Source of the DNA: a virus
DNA: 33,688 nucleotides
Reading direction: 5' to 3' (one strand)
IMG/VR virus record: IMGVR_UViG_3300049048_000040
Location: 1-33,688 of that record
Part shown: piece by piece, positions 1-5,962 of the stretch
Layout: each line of letters starts with the position of its first letter
How positions within the stretch are numbered: position 1 is the first letter of the stretch
Notes under the pieces: generated by a model
Told to the model about the DNA's origin: nothing
Databases searched by the model: none
Seen by the model: the letters and a program-made list of their open reading frames with translations, nothing else
Translations under genes and position numbers: made by a program

Positions 1-331
1 ACTTCACGTACTCCCACGTATTGGGGGCCGCGTGCTGTCGATCAACGATCCTCCACCCGTCTCCACGAGTACCTTCGAGGCCAGTGCCCTCGCCCCTCAC
101 CCACAGCGCCCGGGTCTCGCCTGGGCAACTGTCCTCGACCACCGCCCCGACGCCCGGCTCGTCCCCCAGCGCGGGGGTGGGCTGCTCGCGGTCGGCCTCG
201 CGGGTGGCGAGATTGTTGACGGCGGCGATGATGGACCGCAGTGCCTCGGTCAGACGCGGGTCGCAGCCTGCCTTCTCGGCCTCGGTCACGCTCTCGTCGG
301 CGTCGCCCAGGTAGTCGGTCAGCGTGCTCAT
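1..331 (-). CDS. Hypothetical protein, 3' part cut by the window edge
   Basis: The ATG at 331-329 overlaps the stop of the upstream gene (ATGA), which fixes the start. The frame stays open for 110 codons to the left edge, so the C-terminus is missing. The N-terminus (MSTLTDYLGDADESV) is acidic and helical, followed by a low-complexity middle and a W-rich end (GWRIVDRQ, NTWEYVK). I do not recognise the family. It is the most distal visible gene of the leftward early operon. If the two window ends are joined, the frame continues into 33688 and stops at 33624-33626, giving about 132 residues in total. Confidence 0.6.
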   Translation of the reverse strand, partial: MSTLTDYLGDADESVTEAEKAGCDPRLTEALRSIIAAVNNLATREADREQPTPALGDEPGVGAVVEDSCPGETRALWVRGEGTGLEGTRGDGWRIVDRQHAAPNTWEYVK

Positions 332-591
332 GCGGTGTCCTTCCCGGCCTCAGCCGTGGTCCAGGGGGTGCAGTCGTCGCGCTTGTGGTCGGACGTCGGG
401 ATGGAGCAGTCCTCGTCGCAGCACTCGCCGTCTCTGATCGGGTCGTAGTCGTCCGCCCGCTCGACGGTCGTCTCCTGCCCGCGCTCGCGGAGGACGGCCA
501 GCACGGCGTCGCCAGTCGGGTCGCGCATCATGGCGAGGTAGATGGCCTCGCTCAGATCGGGGTCGCTCAGGTCGATCACGACGTGGGTCAT
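328..591 (-). CDS. Small acidic Cys-rich hypothetical protein (87 aa)
   Basis: The ATG at 591 overlaps the stop of the preceding small gene and its own stop overlaps the next start, so both ends are set by ATGA coupling. The N-terminal half (VVIDLSDPDLSEAIYLAMMRD) looks like a strand followed by a helix. The C-terminal half carries Cys at GECCDEDC and a further Cys near DDCTPW, a possible but non-canonical metal site. No family recognised. It belongs to the translationally coupled tail of the early operon behind RecE and RecT and is presumably expressed early. Confidence 0.6.
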   Translation of the reverse strand: MTHVVIDLSDPDLSEAIYLAMMRDPTGDAVLAVLRERGQETTVERADDYDPIRDGECCDEDCSIPTSDHKRDDCTPWTTAEAGKDTA

Positions 592-695
592 GCGGTCCTC
601 CTCGTGGTCCGTGCAGCCGAGTGCGCCCAGGTCGGGTGGCGCAGGTTGTAGACGTGCAGCAGGACGCGGACGAGCAGCGTCAAGAACTCGCTCAC
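588..695 (-). CDS. Very small hypothetical protein (35 aa)
   Basis: GTG start at 695-693 overlaps the TGA of the upstream gene (GTGA), and its TGA overlaps the next ATG (ATGA). This double coupling is the main reason to call it. The product begins MSEFLTLLVRVLLHVYNLRHP, a short amphipathic or hydrophobic helix, followed by a basic tail. Without the GTG start there would be a 100 bp gap in an otherwise gapless operon. No function can be assigned and the length makes the call tentative. Confidence 0.45.
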   Translation of the reverse strand: MSEFLTLLVRVLLHVYNLRHPTWAHSAARTTRRTA

Positions 696-889
696 CCGCC
701 CCACCGCCTCTCGCGCTCGTCGTTGGCCCGCGCCATCTGCTGCCGCGCGACCCGCTGAGCTGCCGTCCGCTGGACCCGTGCGACCGCGCGCGCCTCCCTG
801 CCGTCGATCCAGTCCACGACCACGGCGTAGGCGACGATCCCGGCGAGGATGAGGAGCAGGCCGGCGAGGACGGTGGCGGTGGCGCTCAT
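692..889 (-). CDS. Small single-pass membrane protein (65 aa)
   Basis: It begins MSATATVLAGLLLILAG and has one hydrophobic segment at about residues 6-26, followed by a strongly basic cytoplasmic-type helix rich in Arg, Ala and Gln (RVQRTAAQRVARQQMARANDERERRW). The ATG overlaps the upstream stop (ATGA at 886-889) and the stop overlaps the downstream GTG. The topology suggests an inner-membrane anchor with a long basic tail. No family recognised. It sits in the early operon, so an early role at the host membrane is an inference only. Confidence 0.6.
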   Translation of the reverse strand: MSATATVLAGLLLILAGIVAYAVVVDWIDGREARAVARVQRTAAQRVARQQMARANDERERRWGG

Positions 890-1206
890 GCGTCACGGCC
901 TAGGTAGGCGCGGGCCAGGGCAAGCGCGGCGTCGTAGACTTCAGCGCTACTGCCAGCCCCGGTCTGAGACTCGGCCTCGACCGCATCGAGGTAGTCAGCA
1001 GCGGCCAGCGCGACGACGGGATGCCAAGACGCGATGTGCCAGGAGTCAATGGCGGCCAGCCCGCACTCAGCCACCACGTCTCCGTGATCGCTGACGGACT
1101 CGTAGACGTCACCGCCTCGAGCGTGGGACTCCCACGGCCCAGGCGTCGCAGCCTCAGCCCGCGACCGCATCAACGCCGCGGCCTCCCTGAGCAGGTCGGC
1201 GCTCAC
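886..1206 (-). CDS. Hypothetical actinophage protein with ATPGPW motif (106 aa)
   Basis: GTG start at 1206 overlaps the preceding TGA. The protein opens MSADLLREAAALMRSRAEAATPGPWESHA, and an ATPGPW box after an N-terminal helix, followed by a segment like SWHIASWHPVVALAAADYLDAV, recurs in many small actinophage and streptomycete prophage proteins of unknown function. The remainder is helical (VYDAALALARAYLG). No catalytic motif is visible. Family resemblance is from memory of the pattern, not from a search. It is coupled to its neighbours on both sides in the early operon. Confidence 0.7.
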   Translation of the reverse strand: MSADLLREAAALMRSRAEAATPGPWESHARGGDVYESVSDHGDVVAECGLAAIDSWHIASWHPVVALAAADYLDAVEAESQTGAGSSAEVYDAALALARAYLGRDA

Positions 1207-1535
1207 CCGTCCACCCCCGGCTCACCCTCAGGCCGGAAGGGGTCGCCCAGCAGCGTGAAGCGGGCGGCCAGTGCCGAGTCGTAGGGAGCGATGCAGGGCT
1301 CACCCCCGTGAGTCGCCGCGCAGTCCGCGGGGAGTTCAGAGGGCGCTGCCTCGATCCGCGCCACCTCAGCCGCGAACGCCTCGTCCGACTCCTTCGAGCG
1401 GTCCCGATAGCCCTTGCGCAGCCACGAGTTCTGGATGCGGAGCCGCTGGTTCTCGGCCTGCAACTCCTTGACGCGGCCCTCCAGTGCGCCGATGACGACG
1501 TTCGTGCGCTGCTCGGAGTAGGACAGGCCGGTCAC
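1203..1535 (-). CDS. Coiled-coil hypothetical protein (110 aa)
   Basis: The GTG at 1535 overlaps the stop of the RecT-like gene. Residues 15-60 (ALEGRVKELQAENQRLRIQNSWLRKGYRDRSKE) form a clear heptad-type coiled coil, followed by an acidic helix and a Pro-rich C-terminus containing two Cys (DCAATHGGEPC). The organisation suggests a small oligomeric scaffold or an accessory partner of the recombination proteins encoded immediately upstream, but this is only inferred from position. No named family recognised. Confidence 0.65.
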   Translation of the reverse strand: MTGLSYSEQRTNVVIGALEGRVKELQAENQRLRIQNSWLRKGYRDRSKESDEAFAAEVARIEAAPSELPADCAATHGGEPCIAPYDSALAARFTLLGDPFRPEGEPGVDG

Positions 1536-2368
1536 GCGGGCACCTCGTCCAGCTCGGCCGGCGTGGTGCGGTCCAGCTCGTCGATGACGCCCGACGCCTC
1601 GTCCTTCGTCAGGTGCTTGGTCGAGTCCACGTCACGGCCCAGCAGGGACGACAGGTGAGCCAGGGCCTCGGGGCGGGTCCGGTAGCCGTGCGCCTTGAGC
1701 AGGATGTTCACCTTGGTGATCTGCTGCGGCGTGATGGTCCACGCCTGGTCCGTCTCGGGCTGCTGGGGCTCGTCGGGCTCGGGCTCGGCGTCGACCGGCT
1801 CGGGCTCGGCCGGACGCATGAACGTCTCAGCGGTGACCCTCGGTGCCGTCTGCGTCGGCGCGACGTCGGCCATCTCGTCGGACGTGTACGCCACGCCGTA
1901 CAGCGCCTCAGGGCAGGCGAGGCGCGCCACGCCCGTGATCGCGCGCCACTGGAGCATGGTCGCCGGCTGCTTCCGGTAGTTGTCCTTGGAGTCCAGCCCC
2001 ATGCGCTTCGCCCAGGCGGCGTCCCTGACGACGGTGTGCTCGTAGCCGGGGTCGTCGGCGCGGATGATCGTCGCGGTAGCGGACGGCACGGACTCGTCGA
2101 CCCGCACGCGCAGGATGTGGCCCGCCTTGCGGACGTTCGCCGCGATGAGCTCAGCGGAGGCGGTCGGCTTTCCCTGGATCACGTCGATGCGGTACAGCGA
2201 CTCGGCGGGGCTGAGCCCCATCGCCTGACCGAGTCCGAGAGCGATCAGGATGTCGGCGGGCTTGTTGCGGTACGCCTGCGGGAGCAGGGAACCTTGCGCG
2301 ACAGTGGCGGCGTAACGCATCTGCTCGCTGAGGCTGTTGTGCGGCTGGTGGATCTCAAGGTCGGTCAT
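1532..2368 (-). CDS. RecT-type single-strand annealing protein
   Basis: 278 residues from the ATG at 2368, chosen because a good ribosome site (GAGGAGAG) lies just upstream; the open frame extends further but that part is basic shadow sequence. Residues 35-90 (NKPADILIALGLGQAMGLSPAESLYRIDVIQGKPTASAELIAANVRKAGH) and 137-167 (ATMLQWRAITGVARLACPEAL, then YTSDEM) match the pattern of actinophage RecT-family annealing proteins. An acidic Pro/Glu linker (about 175-205) precedes a C-terminal helical domain. It should anneal complementary single strands produced by the exonuclease encoded 8 bp upstream, supporting phage recombination or circularisation. The pairing with a RecE-like nuclease strongly supports the call. 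Confidence 0.85.
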   Translation of the reverse strand: MTDLEIHQPHNSLSEQMRYAATVAQGSLLPQAYRNKPADILIALGLGQAMGLSPAESLYRIDVIQGKPTASAELIAANVRKAGHILRVRVDESVPSATATIIRADDPGYEHTVVRDAAWAKRMGLDSKDNYRKQPATMLQWRAITGVARLACPEALYGVAYTSDEMADVAPTQTAPRVTAETFMRPAEPEPVDAEPEPDEPQQPETDQAWTITPQQITKVNILLKAHGYRTRPEALAHLSSLLGRDVDSTKHLTKDEASGVIDELDRTTPAELDEVPA

Positions 2369-2376
2369 GTCTCTCC

Positions 2377-3207
2377 TCACGCGGCCCACCTCGGCGCGCT
2401 GAGCGTCTGGATGTCTGCGGGGTAGCCGGGCCACACGCCTGAGGCGTTGCACGCGGCGAAGGACGCGAGGGCGTCACGCCAGTGGCGCTCACCCCGGTCG
2501 ATGAAGGGGAAGTCGAGGTCGTACACGGCCACCTGGTGGGGCGGCTCCTTCTCGACGGCGATGAACAGGAACGGCAGCAGCTCGCCCGTGACATGGCGGA
2601 GGCCGTCCGGGTAGACGAACGCCTGCATGTCGTACGCGAAGTTGACGACGGACTTGGTGAACGCCGCGGGGCTCGCGTCCATGCACGTCTTGACGTCGAT
2701 GCCGGCGCTCGGGTGGAGGTAGTCGAACCGCGCCCGGCACCGCACGGGCTCGTGGTCGCCTGTGTCGTCGGTCCAGAACACGCTGGCCTCGGGCTGTCCG
2801 CCCTCGAGCATCCGACCCGCGAGGGGATGGAGCAGCACGGCGTCGGCGGTGGCCTTCATGCGCTGGTGGTCCTTGGCGAGGATCGCCACCTTGGACGCGG
2901 CGCGGGCCTCGTCGCGCTGCTCGCGCGCTGCCTTGCCGCGCCAGTCCTCGGCGTCCACTATCACCACGTCCCAGCCGGTCCCGAGGATGAGCCCGTGCGT
3001 GACGGTGCCCAGGTCCCAGGCGTCCTTGTGCTCCGGGTGGGTGCGCCGGTAGTCGTACAGCGCGGGAGACTTGAGGAGATCCTTGGCGCCCGACTTGGAC
3101 AGCTCGGGACCCCGGTGGTACGTCTCCTCGGGCATCCCGAGAATGAGTCCGGCCCGTGGTGTATCAGGGCCGGCCCACTGCTGCTCCTGACCGACATGCA
3201 CGCTCAC
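2377..3207 (-). CDS. RecE/RecB-type PD-(D/E)XK exonuclease
   Basis: 276 residues from the GTG at 3207, which overlaps the preceding TGA. It begins MSVHVGQEQQW; longer upstream open sequence is shadow. Visible motifs fit the YqaJ/RecE-like nuclease fold: a conserved His in TVTHGLILG (H71), an acidic position near E140, D162 in RCRARFDYL, the core GIDVKT (D171-V-K173), and the downstream YDMQAFVY helix with Gln195. It would resect double-stranded DNA ends to give substrate for the RecT-like partner downstream. The late acidic and Tyr-rich C-terminus (VAVYDLDFPFID) is typical of the family. Gene order nuclease then annealer is as expected. Confidence 0.85.
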   Translation of the reverse strand: MSVHVGQEQQWAGPDTPRAGLILGMPEETYHRGPELSKSGAKDLLKSPALYDYRRTHPEHKDAWDLGTVTHGLILGTGWDVVIVDAEDWRGKAAREQRDEARAASKVAILAKDHQRMKATADAVLLHPLAGRMLEGGQPEASVFWTDDTGDHEPVRCRARFDYLHPSAGIDVKTCMDASPAAFTKSVVNFAYDMQAFVYPDGLRHVTGELLPFLFIAVEKEPPHQVAVYDLDFPFIDRGERHWRDALASFAACNASGVWPGYPADIQTLSAPRWAA

Positions 3208-3359
3208 GCCGCACCGTCCCCGTGCGTCTCGCAAGCCCCACCCGCGCAGCAGCCAGTCCAGGTGTTGTTGCTGTCGCGGTCCTCCGCTGCCAGGTCGGAC
3301 GGGGACGGGATGTCGTCGGGGTGGATGCCGAGGATGAGGGCGAGGGTTCCGCGCGTCAT
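3204..3359 (-). CDS. Small Cys-rich hypothetical protein (51 aa)
   Basis: The ATG at 3359 overlaps the upstream stop (ATGA) and the TGA overlaps the GTG of the exonuclease. The protein begins MTRGTLALILGIHPDDIPSP and ends with TWTGCCAGGACETHGDG, a Cys-Cys-x4-Cys-x2-His cluster that could bind zinc. It is short but its overlaps on both sides and ordinary codon use support translation. No family recognised. Its translation may set the level of the exonuclease through coupling. Confidence 0.6.
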   Translation of the reverse strand: MTRGTLALILGIHPDDIPSPSDLAAEDRDSNNTWTGCCAGGACETHGDGAA

Positions 3360-3625
3360 GCCGCACCGTCCCCGCCCACGTCGCACGCGTCCGCCACGAG
3401 GGCCAGCGCGTCACGGCGGTGCTTCTCGATAGCGGTCTGAGCGCGCGCCACAAGATCGGCCGGCACGGGGTCGGCCACGTCGAGCAGGGCCAGCAGCGCC
3501 GTCGTCGTGATGTTGTGGAGACGGTCGGGCTGGTGCGCGTTGAGAGCGGCCACGATGCGGGCGCTGTTGAGGTCGTCGATGATGACGGGCGGGTGCTCGT
3601 GGTAGCCGGTGGCGTCGGTGCTCAT
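3356..3625 (-). CDS. Hypothetical protein (89 aa)
   Basis: ATG at 3625 overlaps the stop of the upstream gene; the stop at 3356 overlaps the next ATG. The sequence is mostly helical (DLNSARIVAALNAHQPDRLHNITTTALLALLDVADPVPADLVARAQTAIEKHRRDALALV) with one Cys near the end. No motif recognised. It is part of the second early operon segment, between the 179-residue unknown protein and the RecE/RecT pair. Confidence 0.6.
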   Translation of the reverse strand: MSTDATGYHEHPPVIIDDLNSARIVAALNAHQPDRLHNITTTALLALLDVADPVPADLVARAQTAIEKHRRDALALVADACDVGGDGAA

Positions 3626-4161
3626 GCCGCTGCCGCCTGCCCAGCCAGGGCCTCGCGTGCGGCGAAGAACTCAGACGCCAGCACCTCGACCCACTGGTCG
3701 CCCCACTCGTCGCGGCCGAAGATCCCGCCGCTGTCCTTGGCCTGCGGGGCCTCGTGGAAGCCGACCCACGCGACATCGCCGTAGACAAACGGCATGGGCG
3801 TGTACAGCGTCTGTGTGCCGTCGCGGTTGTATCGGCCGTAGACCACCTCGGGCAGGCCGGGCACCGCCTCCTCCTGCCGAGTGAGAGCGGCGAACTCCCT
3901 GGCGATCGGGTTCCGCTTGTACGGCGCCCAATAGCCTCCGCGGGTGCGCTTCCACTGACCGTGCCCCTCGGGCTTGTGCTTGACCCCGGCGATGCTCAAG
4001 CGACCGGCGAACCCACTGGCGGAGTAGGAGTCGGAGCCGTACTTGGCTGCGAGCGCCAGGCCCGCCTTGTGAAGCTCACGCCTCATCTCTCGGTTGCGCG
4101 TGATCGCTGCGACGACCTCGGGGTCGGCGCTCTTGGCGTACTGCGGTGGCTGCTTTGCCAT
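3622..4161 (-). CDS. Hypothetical protein, first gene after the operon hairpins (179 aa)
   Basis: ATG at 4161 with a ribosome site GAGAGGAAG seven bases upstream; it is the first gene after the two hairpins at 4188-4289. The N-terminal 50 residues are helical and basic (PEVVAAITRNREMRRELHKAGLALAAKYG). The centre is rich in aromatic residues and Gly (GQWKRTRGGYWAPYKRNPIAREF; YGRYNRDGTQTLYTPMPFVYGDVAWVGFHE), and the C-terminus is helical. Its pattern of a basic helix then a compact aromatic domain recalls small structural or tail-accessory proteins, but it sits in the early operon. I cannot assign a family. Confidence 0.65.
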   Translation of the reverse strand: MAKQPPQYAKSADPEVVAAITRNREMRRELHKAGLALAAKYGSDSYSASGFAGRLSIAGVKHKPEGHGQWKRTRGGYWAPYKRNPIAREFAALTRQEEAVPGLPEVVYGRYNRDGTQTLYTPMPFVYGDVAWVGFHEAPQAKDSGGIFGRDEWGDQWVEVLASEFFAAREALAGQAAAA

Positions 4162-4187
4162 TGCTACACTTCCTCTCGTTGCGTCAT

Positions 4188-4220
4188 GGCCCGCCCGGCT
4201 GTCCAGGCTTGGGGCGGGCC
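4188..4220. terminator. Hairpin, 9 bp perfect stem, between early operon segments
   Basis: GGCCCGCCC (4188-4196) pairs perfectly with GGGCGGGCC (4212-4220) around a 15-base loop. It lies in the only sizable gap of the early operon, 27 bases upstream of the ATG at 4161. No U-tract follows on the leftward strand, so it may be a weak terminator, an attenuator or an RNA processing/stability element. Confidence 0.55.
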
Positions 4221-4244
4221 GCTTCTTGTGCGGGGGGCTTGGTG

Positions 4245-4289
4245 CCCGGTCCCGACGCGGGCTCAGGTGTCCAGCGCGTCGGGACCGGG
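4245..4289. terminator. Hairpin, 15 bp perfect stem, directly after the zinc-ribbon gene
   Basis: CCCGGTCCCGACGCG (4245-4259) is perfectly complementary to 4275-4289 with a 15-base loop. It begins two bases beyond the TAG of the leftward gene ending at 4291. Its strength suggests an intrinsic terminator or attenuator typical of high-GC actinobacteria, where a U-tract is often missing. It is the promoter-proximal one of two tandem hairpins. Confidence 0.65.
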
Positions 4290-4290
4290 G

Positions 4291-4629
4291 CTAGGTGGTG
4301 AACTGCGCCGCGATGTCCTCGCGGATCAGGCGCATGTACTCGTCCGGGGTGAGCGCGTCCTGCCAGTCACGACGTGCGCGGTCCGTGGCTTCCTTGCGCC
4401 AGCCGCGAAGGAACGGGCGCGGGTACCTCTCGCCGTCCGTCCACGAGTCGCCGCAGCCGCAGCAGGTGAGGCGCGACCCGTACCAGGCACCCAGCCAGGT
4501 CTGCGTGAACCGTCGCCGCGACTTGCAGGTCGGGCAGTGCATGACCCGTCGCTGGACAATCCCTCGCGCCGAGTAGCAGACGGTCAGACCTCCGTCACTG
4601 ACGCACTCGGCCTGCGCTACGGCGCTCAC
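4291..4629 (-). CDS. Small zinc-ribbon protein (112 aa)
   Basis: The GTG at 4629 overlaps the upstream TGA (GTGA), which selects this start over a longer shadow frame. A CPTC knuckle, a basic linker (KSRRRFTQTWLGAWYGSRLT) and a second CCGC knuckle form a CxxC-x20-CxxC zinc ribbon in the middle. The C-terminal half is helical and charged (RGWRKEATDRARRDWQDALTPDEYMRLIREDIAAQF). Small zinc-ribbon proteins in phage early operons are often nucleic-acid binding, but no specific role is shown. It is the last gene before the paired hairpins. Confidence 0.7.
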   Translation of the reverse strand: MSAVAQAECVSDGGLTVCYSARGIVQRRVMHCPTCKSRRRFTQTWLGAWYGSRLTCCGCGDSWTDGERYPRPFLRGWRKEATDRARRDWQDALTPDEYMRLIREDIAAQFTT

Positions 4630-4784
4630 CACCCCACCCCCCGGTGCTTGTGCGTCGCGGGCAGCACGCCACCCGTGCGCAGGTCGTCCGGGGACAGGGG
4701 GCGCGTGGCCGTTGCGAGGGCCTGGCCGATGAGGACGGCGAGGGTCCCGGCGATCTCCGGGTCCAGGTCGTGGCGGCCGATCAT
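4626..4784 (-). CDS. Small hypothetical protein (52 aa)
   Basis: ATG at 4784 overlaps the upstream stop and its TGA overlaps the next GTG. Sequence MIGRHDLDPEIAGTLAVLIG is followed by QALATATRPLSPDDLRTGGV and a basic tail. It is a single helix plus a short tail with no recognised motif. The call rests on gapless overlaps at both ends and a sensible helical pattern. Confidence 0.5.
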   Translation of the reverse strand: MIGRHDLDPEIAGTLAVLIGQALATATRPLSPDDLRTGGVLPATHKHRGVGW

Positions 4785-4945
4785 GCGCTTGCCCACCACT
4801 TCGCGCGCTCAACCAGCCGGAAGTAGGCGTTACGCACCTCGAATGGCGCGAGGTCAAGCAGGATCTCCTCGGCCATGTGGTGCGCCACCTCCGGGTCCTC
4901 GGAGTCGATGGCGTCGAGCCGCGTGACGGCCTGCATGGGCGTCAC
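4781..4945 (-). CDS. Small hypothetical helical protein (54 aa)
   Basis: GTG at 4945 overlaps the preceding TGA; the stop overlaps the next ATG. The product begins MTPMQAVTRLDAIDSEDPEV and continues with AHHMAEEILLDLAPFEVRNA and YFRLVERAKWWA, a compact acidic and amphipathic helical protein. No family assigned. Size, overlaps and composition support a real early gene. Confidence 0.55.
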   Translation of the reverse strand: MTPMQAVTRLDAIDSEDPEVAHHMAEEILLDLAPFEVRNAYFRLVERAKWWASA

Positions 4946-5157
4946 CACGCACCCCCCGCGACCCACGAGCCCATCTGCCACGTCGCGCCCGTCCAGAACG
5001 CGAGCAGGCCCAGGGCGACAACCGCGACAGTCGTGTGGCGGGTCCGGTTCACGGTGCGGCGAGGGCTGATGCGGTGGCCGAGGTCGTGCCACATCTCCCG
5101 CTCCCAGCGGTCGAAGTCGACGACCTGGGCGGCGGGGTGGAAGTTGGGGCGGTTCAT
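4942..5157 (-). CDS. Small single-pass membrane protein (71 aa)
   Basis: ATG at 5157 overlaps the stop of the GIY-YIG gene; the longer upstream frame is shadow. The first 40 residues are soluble with an aromatic acidic stretch (VVDFDRWEREMWHDL) and a basic patch (RRTVNRTRH). Residues 42-60 (TTVAVVALGLLAFWTGATW) form a transmembrane helix, followed by a short Gly/Trp tail. The basic patch before the helix predicts the N-terminus inside the cell. Function unknown. Confidence 0.6.
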   Translation of the reverse strand: MNRPNFHPAAQVVDFDRWEREMWHDLGHRISPRRTVNRTRHTTVAVVALGLLAFWTGATWQMGSWVAGGAW

Positions 5158-5543
5158 GCGGCCACCGCCTCGAGCAGGTGGCCGTACTTGCGCTGCATGC
5201 GCTGACGCCAGGCCGCGGTGTCGACCGCCTCGACCCAATCGTGGATCGGGAGGAGGTCGTAAAGGCTCCACCAGTCACGCGCGGCGTCGGGGTTGTACTG
5301 CCTGTTGTGCATCGGGCGCAGGTTGTGGATCACCTTGCGCTCCTGCCGGCGACCGTCCTCGTAGGAGTACGGCCCGTCGTACGTGACCTTGTCCTCGCCC
5401 GGGACGACGAGTCCGGTGTTGATGTGCTGGCTCATCCGATGAACCGGGTTGCACGTGAGGCCGACGTACATCGGCATGCCCTCGGCGTCGAAGATCAGGT
5501 AGACCCAGTGGGGGCGCTCCTGTACCGGAACCCATGCGCCCAT
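5154..5543 (-). CDS. GIY-YIG nuclease-domain protein
   Basis: 129 residues; the ATG at 5543 overlaps the excisionase stop by one base (TGATG). The two family signature strands appear as VYL (residues 14-16) and YVG (26-28), spaced about 10 residues apart. They are followed by Arg36 in NPVHRMSQH, a Glu at 68 (RRQERKVI) and Asn80 in PMHNRQYN, matching the order of catalytic positions in the GIY-YIG fold. The domain fills most of the protein and there is no clear separate DNA-binding module, so it resembles free-standing single-domain members rather than a large homing endonuclease. Its place as second gene after the excisionase suggests an early DNA-processing role. The target is unknown. Confidence 0.75.
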   Translation of the reverse strand: MGAWVPVQERPHWVYLIFDAEGMPMYVGLTCNPVHRMSQHINTGLVVPGEDKVTYDGPYSYEDGRRQERKVIHNLRPMHNRQYNPDAARDWWSLYDLLPIHDWVEAVDTAAWRQRMQRKYGHLLEAVAA

Positions 5544-5794
5544 CAGGCTGCCCGCCGCTTCCCACGCGACCGCGAACGGCTCGTGCGACCGACCGGCGCG
5601 GCTGGGATCGTGTTGCGGTTTAGGTAGTCGTCCACGGCGGCGCGCCTGTACCTGAACTGGCCGCCCACCTTCACGGCTTCGATCTCCTGAGCGCGGCGGA
5701 GCCGGTCGACCGTCCAGCGGGACACGCCCAGCTCGGACGCCACCTCGTCGGGCTCGAGCAGGTCTCCGCCTGCGCCCGGTGTCTGCGTCGTCAT
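5543..5794 (-). CDS. Excisionase-like / MerR-type HTH DNA-binding protein
   Basis: 83 residues from the ATG at 5794; the frame extends upstream through the operator region but that is non-coding. Residues 12-60 (LLEPDEVASELGVSRWTVDRLRRAQEIEAVKVGGQFRYRRAAVDDYLNRN) match the helix-turn-helix 17/excisionase pattern: an LxxxEVAxxLGVSxxTVxRLxR helix pair, then a wing with FRYRR and a helix VDDYL. A basic tail (RTSRSRSRGKRRA) follows. As first gene of the leftward operon, next to repressor and integrase, it is most likely the recombination directionality factor. A Cro-like or activator role is possible. Confidence 0.75.
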   Translation of the reverse strand: MTTQTPGAGGDLLEPDEVASELGVSRWTVDRLRRAQEIEAVKVGGQFRYRRAAVDDYLNRNTIPAAPVGRTSRSRSRGKRRAA

Positions 5795-5850
5795 GTCCCC
5801 AACGTGGCAGGACGTTGGTACCTGTGTCAAGACCTTGGTACCTACAAACT
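5795..5850 (-). promoter_or_regulatory. Early leftward promoter with two 13-bp operator-like repeats
   Basis: Two direct copies of GACsTTGGTACCT lie at 5811-5823 and 5831-5843, 20 bases apart, so on the same face of the helix. Read leftward, a perfect TTGACA -35 hexamer (complement of 5825-5830) sits between them. A -10 at the usual 17-base spacing (5802-5807) is poor, and transcription from it would begin at or near the ATG at 5794, so the message may be leaderless. A repressor bound to these sites would block the promoter. Confidence 0.6.
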
Positions 5851-5880
5851 GGCCCGTGTCCCCGAACGGGTGCTTGATCC

Positions 5881-5908
5881 TTGCTAGTTGTATCGGTTCG
5901 GCTAGCAA
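5881..5908 (+). promoter_or_regulatory. Inverted repeat upstream of the repressor gene
   Basis: TTGCTAG (5881-5887) and CTAGCAA (5902-5908) are perfect complements around a 14-base spacer. The left arm resembles a -35 (TTGCTA) and the right arm a weak -10 (TAGCAA) at 16-base spacing, reading towards the repressor at 5963. It could be the repressor promoter, a second regulator's operator, or both. Confidence 0.4.
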
Positions 5909-5962
5909 CTACTCCTCGTGGTCACCAACACTGAGCAGCCGATCGACCGAAGGACCCCACAC

